Below are positions 52,208 to 60,167 of a stretch of 64,000 nt of DNA, in pieces. The stretch comes from Armatimonadota bacterium. Lineage in GTDB: Bacteria; Armatimonadota; HRBIN16. The position numbers and the translations under genes are program-made. Position 1 is the first letter of the stretch. Each line of letters opens with the position of its first letter. The stretch spans positions 1,526,839-1,590,838 of the forward strand of contig BPGT01000001.1 of the NCBI GenBank assembly GCA_026003175.1, read 5' to 3'. The notes below the pieces were generated by a model. The model had not been told where the DNA came from and made no database searches. It saw only the letters and a list, made by a program, of their open reading frames with translations.

Positions 52208-53677
52208 ATGAGCGAAAAGTGGGAGGGCAAATTAGAGCGCATCGATACCTACCGATGGCGCATCCCGAAGGATTATAAGAAAGGCATGCGCGTAGACGGC
52301 ATCATCTACGCCAGCGCCCAGCTGATAGAGCACATTGTGCAGGACCAATCTCCTGAACAGGTGGCAAACGTGGCTACGCTGCCGGGTATCCAGAACTACT
52401 CCATCGCCATGCCCGACATCCACTGGGGCTACGGTTTTCCCATCGGTGGTGTGGCGGCGATGGACATCAAAGAGGGCGTAGTGTCACCCGGTGGCGTTGG
52501 TTTTGACATTAATTGTGGGGTTCGAATGCTTCGTACCGACCTCACCATCGAAGAGGTGCAACCGCGCATCAAGGATCTGGTTGACCAGATTTTCCGCGAT
52601 GTGCCTGCGGGGTTGAAAGGCGAGGGGTTGATTAAGGTCAACCCGCAGGAGCTGCGCGAAGTGATGCGCAAGGGCGCAATCTGGATGATTGAACATGGCT
52701 ACGGCTGGGAAGAGGACCTGGAGCGTAGCGAGCAAAGCACCACCCTTACCGGATTGCTCCCGCCCGAGCCGTCTAACATCTCCAACCGCGCCATCGAGCG
52801 TGGCAAGACGCAGCTGGGCACCCTGGGCGGCGGCAACCACTTCCTGGAGATACAAGTGGTGGATGAGATATACGATGCCAAAGTGGCTGAGGTCTTCGGC
52901 ATCACGCAGGTTGGGCAGATTACGGTGATGATTCACACCGGCTCGCGCGGTTTCGGACACCAGACCTGTGATGACTATCTGGACGTGATGCAGAAGGCGC
53001 AGAAGAAGTACGGCATCGAACTGCCCGACCGCCAGCTTGCCTGTGCGCCCATCACTTCCGAAGAGGGTGAGGACTACCTGACGGCGATGGCGTGCGCGGC
53101 GAACTTCGCCTGGGCGAACCGTCAGGCGATTGCACATTGGGTACGGCAGGCGTTCGCAAAGGTGTTCGGCAGTAAACCGCAGGATCTGGGCATGCACCAG
53201 ATATACGACGTAGCGCACAACATCGCCAAGATCGAGGAGCACGAGGTAAACGGCAAAGTCAAATCGGTATGTGTGCATCGCAAAGGAGCCACCCGTGCCT
53301 TCGGTCCCGGACATCCCGCCGTGCCGGAGGTGTATCGCCAAGTGGGTCAACCGGTGCTGATCCCGGGCGATATGGGACGCTACTCCTTCATCCTGGTAGG
53401 CACGGTAACGGCGATGCGCGAGACCTTCGGCTCCACCTGCCACGGTGCTGGGCGCATGATGAGTCGACACGGTGCGATGCGGGAGGCGCAGGGACGCAAT
53501 ATCGCGCAGGAGCTGGCGGAAAAAGGCATTTACGTACGCGCCCAGAACAAGGGCACGCTTGCCGAGGAAGCCTCATACGCTTATAAGGATGTGGCGAACG
53601 TGGTGGACGTGTGCGAGGGCGTGGGCATCTCGCGCAAGGTCGCCCGCATGCGCCCGATTGGGGTGGTGAAGGGATAG
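52208..53677 (+). CDS. rtcB: RNA-splicing ligase RtcB
   Basis: Joins 2',3'-cyclic phosphate or 3'-phosphate RNA ends to 5'-OH with GTP and Mn2+. The 489 residues hold the family marks: MPDIHWGYGFPIGGVAAMD, GGVGFDINCGVR with the metal Cys, LGTLGGGNHFLE, MIHTGSRGFGHQ, VHRKGATRAFGPG with the region of the guanylated His, and TFGSTCHGAGR. GGGGAGG before the ATG at 52208 sets the start. Archease, the usual helper, is not adjacent. The gene supports tRNA repair or ligation after stress. Confidence 0.95.
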   Translation: MSEKWEGKLERIDTYRWRIPKDYKKGMRVDGIIYASAQLIEHIVQDQSPEQVANVATLPGIQNYSIAMPDIHWGYGFPIGGVAAMDIKEGVVSPGGVGFDINCGVRMLRTDLTIEEVQPRIKDLVDQIFRDVPAGLKGEGLIKVNPQELREVMRKGAIWMIEHGYGWEEDLERSEQSTTLTGLLPPEPSNISNRAIERGKTQLGTLGGGNHFLEIQVVDEIYDAKVAEVFGITQVGQITVMIHTGSRGFGHQTCDDYLDVMQKAQKKYGIELPDRQLACAPITSEEGEDYLTAMACAANFAWANRQAIAHWVRQAFAKVFGSKPQDLGMHQIYDVAHNIAKIEEHEVNGKVKSVCVHRKGATRAFGPGHPAVPEVYRQVGQPVLIPGDMGRYSFILVGTVTAMRETFGSTCHGAGRMMSRHGAMREAQGRNIAQELAEKGIYVRAQNKGTLAEEASYAYKDVANVVDVCEGVGISRKVARMRPIGVVKG

Positions 53678-53768
53678 GGCTCTCCATCCTTGTGAGCAGA
53701 AGAGGGTGTGAAGCCGATGGTGGCTCCTGTTCCCCAAAGCAGCCGTTGAGGCTTCTTGGCGGGGGCGA

Positions 53769-53927
53769 GGCGTGATAGAATGCCGGTGATATCGAAGAGG
53801 CGACCAATGCCCTCTTGTATCACGCCACCCCTGCCGAGGAAGGTATTTGAAACAGCCATGTGCTGTGCAGGAAAATCTTCACTCGCCGAGAACCTCCAAC
53901 CGCAATAGATGAAAGGAGGTTCTTTTT
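53769..53927 (+). promoter_or_regulatory. Structured 5' leader of the DUF4838 gene (candidate riboswitch/attenuator)
   Basis: Nested stems are visible. GGCGTGATA (53769-53777) pairs perfectly with TATCACGCC (53818-53826) and encloses AAGAGG/CCTCTT (53795-53800, 53811-53816). ACAGC/GCTGT forms a small hairpin at 53852-53866. AGAACCTCC (53889-53897) pairs perfectly with GGAGGTTCT (53915-53923), followed by TTTT. The last stem contains the only GGAGG ribosome site of the downstream gene, 11 bases before its ATG. It is thus both terminator-like and site-sequestering. A second GTGATA (53784-53789) offers an alternative partner for the first stem. Confidence 0.55.
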
Positions 53928-53930
53928 CAT

Positions 53931-56258
53931 ATGATAGCGATTTGCCTGCTTGGTGTGGTGCTGGCGACGGCTCCCGTGAACGCTGCTTCACAGGTGACTC
54001 TGGTGCGAAACGGTAACGCGCGGGCGGTGATCGTTGCACCAGCCAATGCACAGGGTGACCTCGCCGCAGCCATTAGTGACTTACAGGCGTACATCCAGAA
54101 AATGTCCGGTGCGCGTCTACTTGTGGTCACAGAGCCGCCCGCGAATCGCGCGGCTATCGTGTTACGTGTGGGTGTGCAAGGGCTGTCGGAAGTGGGGTAT
54201 CGCCTGCGTACGGAAGACAACTATCTCTATATCGAGGGGGCGACCGAAGCGGGCGTGGTGAACGGCATCTACGGCTTGCTGGAAGACCATCTGGGCGTGC
54301 ACTGGTATATCCCGGGCGATCTGGGCGAGTATGTGCCGCGTCGGAAAACTGTCACCCTGCCTGCACTGAACGAAACACGCGAGCCTGCCATCCCCAGCGT
54401 CACCGGCTTCGGCGGCTACCAGGCGGACCCACCCAGAGGTGCGGAGTGGAAGCGACGCAACCGGCTATCCGGTTTTCAACCCTACTGGCACAGCCACAAC
54501 TGGGAAGGTATTATCCCGACGAAGGAGGCGGAACGGCATCCCGAGTGGTTCGCGCTCATCGACGGGCAACGCAAATGGCAGCTGTGCACCACCCATCCCG
54601 ATGTCATTCATATCGCCATCCAGAGGGTGCTGGACTATTTCGAGAAGAATCCGCAGGCGAAAACCTTCTCCCTGTCGCCCAACGACTTCGGCAAGTTTTG
54701 CCAGTGCGACCGTTGTCGCGCGCTGGACAGAGAACTGGGGGTAGACCCCTTCGCCCCCGGCGGGCAGTTTACCGACCGCCTGCTGGTGTTCTTCAACCAG
54801 ATTGCGGAAGCGGTGGCGAAGCGTTACCCCGATAAGATTCTCTGCTTTTACGCCTACCTCACGCACACCGACCCGCCCCAGAAGGTGAAGCCGCATCCCA
54901 ATCTAATGCCGGTGATTTGCCACACGCCCTGGGAGTTCTGTCATGCTCACCCCATCACCGCTGACTGCGCCCCGTGCAAGCGGTTTCGGCAGATTGTGCT
55001 GCGCTGGCGTGAGCTGTGCCCGCACGTCGGCATTTACGACTACTATGGGCACTGGCAGTGGTTCGGGCAATGGCCTCTGGTGCATACGCTGAAGGTGGAC
55101 ATTCCCTTCTACGCGAAGGTGGGCATCGAACACCTGAACAGCGAAACGCATGACGACTGGTGGACACAGCCATTGAACATCTTCGCGGCGGTAAAGCTGG
55201 TGTGGAACCCGCAGGTCGATACCGATGCGCTGATTCGCCAGTTTTGCCAGTACCTCTTCGCCGACTCCGCCGAACCGGTATACCGTTACTTCACCCTGTA
55301 TGAGACCCTGATGGCGAACATGCCGCTGGAGGCGAAAAACCACGAGGACTGGTGGGTTTACCCCTCGGCGGAGGCGATGGAGCAGGGGCGCCAGCTGCTG
55401 GAGGAGGCGTTCAAGAAGGCGCGTTCGGAGGCGGTGAAACAACGTGTGCGTAAGCTGCAAATCGGACATCGTGTCTACACCGTGCAATGGCAAGCGGCAA
55501 CTGCCCGACGCGCTGGCGATTTTATGCGTGCCCGCGAGGCAGACGTGCAGTTCGCTCAGATGGTGCAGGAGCTGCAAAACAGCGGTCAGCACGACATCAT
55601 CGATATGTGGCTGGCGCGGCACGAGTCGCAGGAGCGCGGCAGCGAGGCACAGGCGTACGTAGAACTGCTGGCAAGCGCGGGCTATGCCACCACGCAGGCG
55701 CGAGAACAGGCATGGCGCGAGGCGCAAACGGAGGGGGCAGCGTTCGCCCGCAAGCTGGGCTTCATCACCGAATGGCAGGTAGTGGGACCCTTCCGCTGCT
55801 ACCCCGGCGAGCTGGGCAAGGCGGACATTCCGGTGGATACGGTAAACCTGTCGCAGAGGTTTTCCACGCTGTCCGGGGAGGCGAGCTGGCAACAGGTCAG
55901 CGTGAATCATCCCTTTGGATTGCTGGACCTGCGCAGTCTGTTCTCCAGCGACCCCTGGATGAGTGCTTACGCCGCCTGTTGGGTGAAACTACCCGGTCCC
56001 ACCGCTATCAGCCTGCGAGTGGGCAGTAACGACGGCGCGGCGGTATGGCTGGACGGCAAGCCCATTCTGGTGGCAGACGTGCCGCGTGGGTTTCAGCCCG
56101 ACCAGGACCGCGTTTCGGTAGCCAGCGGCGGGGAAGTATGGCACCTGATAGTGGTTAAAGTCATTAATCATGGCAACCTGTGGCACCTGGCTGTGCGCTT
56201 CACCGACCTCGTAGGGCGTCCTCTGCAGATACCCGTTCGTGCCACGCCGCCAGAGTGA
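53931..56258 (+). CDS. Exported DUF4838 glycosidase-like protein
   Basis: A 775-residue secreted protein. A signal peptide (IAICLLGVVLATAPVNA) is followed by an alpha-glucuronidase-N-like sandwich (about 20-130: ISDLQAYIQKMSGARLLVV and GVVNGIYGLLEDHLGVHWY). The DUF4838 barrel-like domain (about 140-460) has FSLSPNDFGKFCQCDRCRAL and HLNSETHDDWWTQPLN. The C-terminal 200 residues form a beta-sandwich ending. DUF4838 proteins are uncharacterised relatives of glucuronidases in polysaccharide-degrading bacteria. Expression appears gated by the leader hairpin that covers its ribosome site. Confidence 0.85.
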   Translation: MIAICLLGVVLATAPVNAASQVTLVRNGNARAVIVAPANAQGDLAAAISDLQAYIQKMSGARLLVVTEPPANRAAIVLRVGVQGLSEVGYRLRTEDNYLYIEGATEAGVVNGIYGLLEDHLGVHWYIPGDLGEYVPRRKTVTLPALNETREPAIPSVTGFGGYQADPPRGAEWKRRNRLSGFQPYWHSHNWEGIIPTKEAERHPEWFALIDGQRKWQLCTTHPDVIHIAIQRVLDYFEKNPQAKTFSLSPNDFGKFCQCDRCRALDRELGVDPFAPGGQFTDRLLVFFNQIAEAVAKRYPDKILCFYAYLTHTDPPQKVKPHPNLMPVICHTPWEFCHAHPITADCAPCKRFRQIVLRWRELCPHVGIYDYYGHWQWFGQWPLVHTLKVDIPFYAKVGIEHLNSETHDDWWTQPLNIFAAVKLVWNPQVDTDALIRQFCQYLFADSAEPVYRYFTLYETLMANMPLEAKNHEDWWVYPSAEAMEQGRQLLEEAFKKARSEAVKQRVRKLQIGHRVYTVQWQAATARRAGDFMRAREADVQFAQMVQELQNSGQHDIIDMWLARHESQERGSEAQAYVELLASAGYATTQAREQAWREAQTEGAAFARKLGFITEWQVVGPFRCYPGELGKADIPVDTVNLSQRFSTLSGEASWQQVSVNHPFGLLDLRSLFSSDPWMSAYAACWVKLPGPTAISLRVGSNDGAAVWLDGKPILVADVPRGFQPDQDRVSVASGGEVWHLIVVKVINHGNLWHLAVRFTDLVGRPLQIPVRATPPE

Positions 56259-56341
56259 TTAGAGGTTTAACCATCCACCAGGTGATGAGGCAGGCATCGC
56301 CTTGCCGATGCTTTGCCTGTTCATGCCCCCTCCTGCTTGTG

Positions 56342-56347
56342 TATAAT
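56342..56347 (+). promoter_or_regulatory. -10 box of the ABC transporter operon
   Basis: Perfect TATAAT, 41 bases before the permease ATG. It rules out the upstream GTG at 56359, which would lie at the transcript's 5' end. No clear -35. Confidence 0.45.
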
Positions 56348-56388
56348 ATGAGAGGGGCGTGTCAACAGCTTGCAAGGAACCTTTACCG

Positions 56389-58113
56389 ATGCACTTCTTG
56401 AAATCGCCGATTTACGATCTCAAACAAACTACCCGGGAATTTCGGTGGAGCGACGCCTTTGTTTTGTTGACCATTACAGCGTTACTCTACACGGGGGTAC
56501 ATTTCGGTTTCCATGCCCCCGAAGTGGTGAAGGGTCCAGGCATTGTCTTGGAGCCTTCTGCGCTGCCGTACTATGCATTGCGCTCGGTACTGCGGATGAG
56601 TGCGGCGTATCTGCTCTCGCTGACGTTTACGCTGGTATACGGTTACGCGGCGGCACGCAGTCGGCGGGCAGAGCAGATTCTGCTGCCTACCCTGGATGTT
56701 TTACAGAGCGTGCCGATACTCTCTTTCCTGCCGGTGGTGTTGCTGGGGCTGAGCGCCATCATGCACGAGCGACTGGCTGCGGAACTGGCGTCCGTTGTGC
56801 TCATCTTCACCAGTCAGGTGTGGAACATGACCTTCTCGTGGTACCAGTCGTTGACCACGCTGCCGCGGGACCTGCGCGAGGCGGCAGATGTGTTTCGCAT
56901 GAACTGGTGGCTGCGCATGTGCAAGATGGAGCTGCCCTTCGGTGCGATAGGGCTAGTCTGGAACAGCATGATGAGCTGGGCAGGGGGCTGGTTCTTCCTG
57001 ATGGCGGCGGAGATATTCACCGTCGGCGAGCGCGATTACCGTCTGCCCGGCCTAGGAGCGTACCTGAGCGAGGCTTCTCACCAAGGCAACATCACCGCCA
57101 TTTTGTGGGGACTGGGCACGCTGGTGCTGGTGATTGTGCTGCTCGACCAGCTGGTGTGGCGACCACTGGTTGCCTGGAGTGAGAAGTTCAAGCTGGAGAT
57201 GATCGAGCAGGAGACACACGCCAGCTCGTGGTTCTATGATATTTTGCGCACTTCAAAGCTATCGGAGCGAGTGTCGGCTTTCTGGAAACGCATAGGGGAG
57301 CGCGTCGATGCGTGGACATTGCGCGTGTGGCCGTTCCGCTCAGAATATGTCTCTGCGCATCCCGAGCGCGAGGATGTCGCCTGGCGGCTTTTTTTCCTCA
57401 TCATGCTGCTGCTGGTTGGCTATGGCACGTTGCGCGCTTTGCATCTGCTGACTCAGGTGCAGCTGTTGCAATGGCTGGACATCCTGCGGGGCGTATTCAT
57501 GACCGCGCTGCGCGTGTTTGTCGCGCTGGCTATTGCGTTCGGCTGGACGGTTCCGCTGGGGGTGTATATCGGCATGAACGCCCGCCTAGCAGCATGGTTG
57601 CAGCCGCTGGTGCAGATTGCCGCCTCCATTCCTGCCACTGCTCTGTTTCCGGTGTTCGTGCTGATGCTGCTGAAACTGCCCGGGGGATTGAACATAGCAG
57701 CCATCCTGTTGATGCTAACCGGCACGCAGTGGTATCTTCTATTTAACGTGATCGCGGGTACCATGGCTATCCCGCAAGAATTGCGGTTCACCGTGACCCT
57801 GCTGGGGCTCAACCGCTGGCAGCGGTGGAGGGTGTTGATACTGCCAGCGCTGTTTCCGTATCTGATTACCGGCGCGATTACCGCTAGCGGCGGCGCATGG
57901 AACGCCAGCATCGTCGCAGAATATGTGGAGTTTGGGGGAAAGACACTGCGGGTCAACGGTCTGGGAGACCTGATTGCATACAGTACCGCACAGGGCGACT
58001 TCCCTCTGCTGCTAGCTTCTACATTAACCATGATTCTGGCCGTGGTGCTCGTAAACCGCTTACTCTGGAGACGGTTGTATCGGATCGCCGCATCACGCTA
58101 TCGGATGGAGTGA
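56389..58113 (+). CDS. ABC permease with two fused NitT/TauT-type domains
   Basis: A 574-residue membrane protein containing two permease modules of the nitrate/sulfonate/taurine class in one chain. Each module has five to six helices and an EAA-type loop: LREAADVFRMNWWLRM in the first half (about 160) and LRFTVTLLGLNRWQRWRVL in the second (about 465). The halves differ, so this is an old fusion. A start at MHFLKSPIYD is chosen because the longer frame begins at the transcript start. The ATPase gene follows after three bases. No substrate-binding protein is nearby. Confidence 0.85.
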   Translation: MHFLKSPIYDLKQTTREFRWSDAFVLLTITALLYTGVHFGFHAPEVVKGPGIVLEPSALPYYALRSVLRMSAAYLLSLTFTLVYGYAAARSRRAEQILLPTLDVLQSVPILSFLPVVLLGLSAIMHERLAAELASVVLIFTSQVWNMTFSWYQSLTTLPRDLREAADVFRMNWWLRMCKMELPFGAIGLVWNSMMSWAGGWFFLMAAEIFTVGERDYRLPGLGAYLSEASHQGNITAILWGLGTLVLVIVLLDQLVWRPLVAWSEKFKLEMIEQETHASSWFYDILRTSKLSERVSAFWKRIGERVDAWTLRVWPFRSEYVSAHPEREDVAWRLFFLIMLLLVGYGTLRALHLLTQVQLLQWLDILRGVFMTALRVFVALAIAFGWTVPLGVYIGMNARLAAWLQPLVQIAASIPATALFPVFVLMLLKLPGGLNIAAILLMLTGTQWYLLFNVIAGTMAIPQELRFTVTLLGLNRWQRWRVLILPALFPYLITGAITASGGAWNASIVAEYVEFGGKTLRVNGLGDLIAYSTAQGDFPLLLASTLTMILAVVLVNRLLWRRLYRIAASRYRME

Positions 58114-58116
58114 AAG

Positions 58117-59424
58117 ATGAACAACGGGCAGGTACTTGTTGAACTGGAGCATGTGAGCCAGGTATACGCTACCGGCAGGAAACGGTTTTATGCTGTTCAG
58201 GACATCAACCTGAGCATTGGAGAAGGGGAGTTTGTGTGCTTACTGGGACCGTCGGGCTGCGGCAAAAGCACGCTATTGCGCCTCATCACCGGTTTGCAAC
58301 GCCCCACCGAAGGAGTTGTCCGTTATCGGGGGCAGGAGCTGCGCGGGGTGAACCCGTACGCCAGCATTGTGTTTCAGACCTTTGCGCTCTTTCCATGGCT
58401 GTCGGTGCAGGAGAACGTAGAGGTCGCACTGAAGGCGAGGGGAGTTCCGCCCAAAATCCGCACCGCACGCGCCCTGGACCTGCTGGACCGGGTGGGTCTG
58501 GACGGTTTTGAAAACGCCTATCCACGTGAACTGTCCGGTGGGATGCGCCAGAAGGTAGGCTTCGCCCGCGCGATGGCGGTGGAACCGGAACTGCTATGTC
58601 TGGATGAGCCGTTCTCCGCGCTAGATGTGCTGAGCTCGGAGGCGTTGCGAGGGGAGCTGATGGAGCTATGGCTGGACGGCAAAATCCCTACCAAGACCAT
58701 CCTGATGGTGACGCACAACATCGAGGAGGCAGCGGAGATGGCAGACCGCCTCGTCATCATGGGTACATCCCCGGGACGAGTCATCGCGGAGGTGAACGTC
58801 GACCTGCCACATCCCCGACACCGCAAAACGCCGCAGTTCCTCAAGCTGATTGACCAGATTTACGCCATCCTCGCCGGACAGACTCAACCCGAACCTGTAG
58901 AGATGGGAACCGCTCCGGGCAAGCCGGGTGTGACTCGCTGGCTGCCGCAGATACAGATCAGCGACCTGGTGGGCTTGCTGGAGCACCTGGCCGAGTCTTC
59001 CCAGCCCACCTACGACATCTACCAGCTCACGGAGGAGTTTGGCGCGGACTCCGACCTGGTGCTGCGCCTGATTGACACCGCAGAACTACTGGGCTTCGTG
59101 CGCGTGGGGCAGGGCGACGTGATGCTCACTCCGCTGGGTGAGACCTTCAGCGAGGCAAGCATCCTCACGCGCAAGGAGATTTTCTCCACGCGCATCCGCC
59201 GATTGCCCATTTTCCAGTGGTTGATTAACATGCTGCATTTGGCGGAAAACCAGAGCCTGAAGCGCGATTTCGTGCGCGCTGCCATCGAGCTGGAGCTGCC
59301 CGCTGCCGAAGCGGAAAAGCAGCTCAACACCATCATTGAGTGGGGGCGTTACGGCGAGCTCATCGCCTACGACGACGAGACCGAGACGCTGATGCTGGAA
59401 CCGCTGGCAGGGGCAGCAGCATAG
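58117..59424 (+). CDS. ABC ATPase with C-terminal AAA_assoc_C domain
   Basis: A 435-residue ATPase. The ABC half (1-235) has LLGPSGCGKSTLLRLITG (Walker A), FQTFALFPWL (Q-loop), the signature ELSGGMRQKVGFARAMAVEP and LLCLDEPFSALDVL. The C-terminal part (about 265-430) is a winged-helix-like domain of the AAA-associated C-terminal type (ISDLVGLLEHLAESSQPTYD; LLGFVRVGQGDVMLTPLGE), known from this transporter subgroup and thought regulatory. It pairs with the double permease just upstream. The substrate is unknown: the nitrate/sulfonate assignment is only class-level. Confidence 0.88.
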   Translation: MNNGQVLVELEHVSQVYATGRKRFYAVQDINLSIGEGEFVCLLGPSGCGKSTLLRLITGLQRPTEGVVRYRGQELRGVNPYASIVFQTFALFPWLSVQENVEVALKARGVPPKIRTARALDLLDRVGLDGFENAYPRELSGGMRQKVGFARAMAVEPELLCLDEPFSALDVLSSEALRGELMELWLDGKIPTKTILMVTHNIEEAAEMADRLVIMGTSPGRVIAEVNVDLPHPRHRKTPQFLKLIDQIYAILAGQTQPEPVEMGTAPGKPGVTRWLPQIQISDLVGLLEHLAESSQPTYDIYQLTEEFGADSDLVLRLIDTAELLGFVRVGQGDVMLTPLGETFSEASILTRKEIFSTRIRRLPIFQWLINMLHLAENQSLKRDFVRAAIELELPAAEAEKQLNTIIEWGRYGELIAYDDETETLMLEPLAGAAA

Positions 59425-59435
59425 CCACGCAGAGC

Positions 59436-59465
59436 CTTGCCGGGGAGAGCGAGGCTCCCGCCAAG
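59436..59465 (+). terminator. Imperfect hairpin after the ABC operon
   Basis: CTTGCCGGGGAG and CTCCCGCCAAG (59436-59465) form an imperfect stem 11 bases past the ATPase stop. No T-run follows. Confidence 0.4.
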
Positions 59466-59480
59466 CCGTTGGTGTTGGAA

Positions 59481-59987
59481 CCTAACCCCCCTGCCCCCCT
59501 TCCCTACGAGGGAAGGGGGTGTCCGGCGCGCGGCTCCCCTCTCCTCGCAGGAGAGGGGATGGGGGAGAGGTCAAAGTTTGGTAACCTAACCCCCCTGCCC
59601 CCTTCCCTACGAGGGAAGGGGGTGTCCGGCGCGCGGCTCCCCTCTCCTCGCAGGAGAGGGGATGGGGGAGAGGTCAAAGTTTGGTAACCTACCCCCCCTG
59701 CCCCCCTTCCCTACGAGGGAAGGGGGTGTCCGGCGCGCGGCTCCCCTCTCCTCGCAGGAGAGGGGATGGGGGAGAGGTCAAAGTTTGGTAACCTACCCCC
59801 CCTGCCCCCCTTCCCTACGAGGGAAGGGGGTGTCCGGCGCGCGGCTCCCCTCTCCTCGCAGGAGAGGGGATGGGGGAGAGGTCAAAGTTTGGTAACCTAA
59901 CCCCCCTGCCCCCCTTCCCTACGAGGGAAGGGGGTGTCCGGCGCGCGGCTCCCCTCTCCTCGCAGGAGAGGGGACGGGGGAGAGGTT
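59481..59987. repeat. Five tandem 103-104-bp units with two internal hairpins each
   Basis: Units begin with CCTAACC or CCTACCC at 59481, 59585, 59688, 59792 and 59896 and are nearly identical. Each contains CCCTTCCCT-ACG-AGGGAAGGG, then GTCCGGCGCGCGGC, then CCCCTCTCC-TCGCA-GGAGAGGGG, and ends GGGGGAGAGGTCAAAGTTTGGTAA. The two hairpins match the core of the 195-bp units at 20645-21055. Open frames across it are artefacts. The following 59988-60167 holds no gene I can support. Confidence 0.9.
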
Positions 59988-60167
59988 GACTAACCAGGCA
60001 TCGCGGCAGTGATGAGGAACATGTCGGCATCAGTGGTCAGCAACAACCTGGTTGACCTGTTCGGGGGTTGCGGTATCAGCTTGGCTGTTGATGGGCGTTC
60101 TGGCTGGGCTAGGGACGGGTTCGCATAGTCTACAGGCGTTTCCAGAAGCAACAAGCGTGCGTATCGG

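Noticed and set aside
52515-52530. GGGGTTCGAATGC, similar to a tRNA T-arm
   Set aside because: It lies inside rtcB coding sequence and no acceptor or anticodon stems surround it.
59340-60030. Open frames across the 104-bp repeats
   Set aside because: They exist only because the unit length and composition avoid stops; no ribosome site or protein character.
59988-60167. Short plus-strand frame opening MRNMSASVVSNNLVDLFGGC
   Set aside because: No ribosome site, no recognisable family, and it lies between a repeat array and the end of the GH116 gene.
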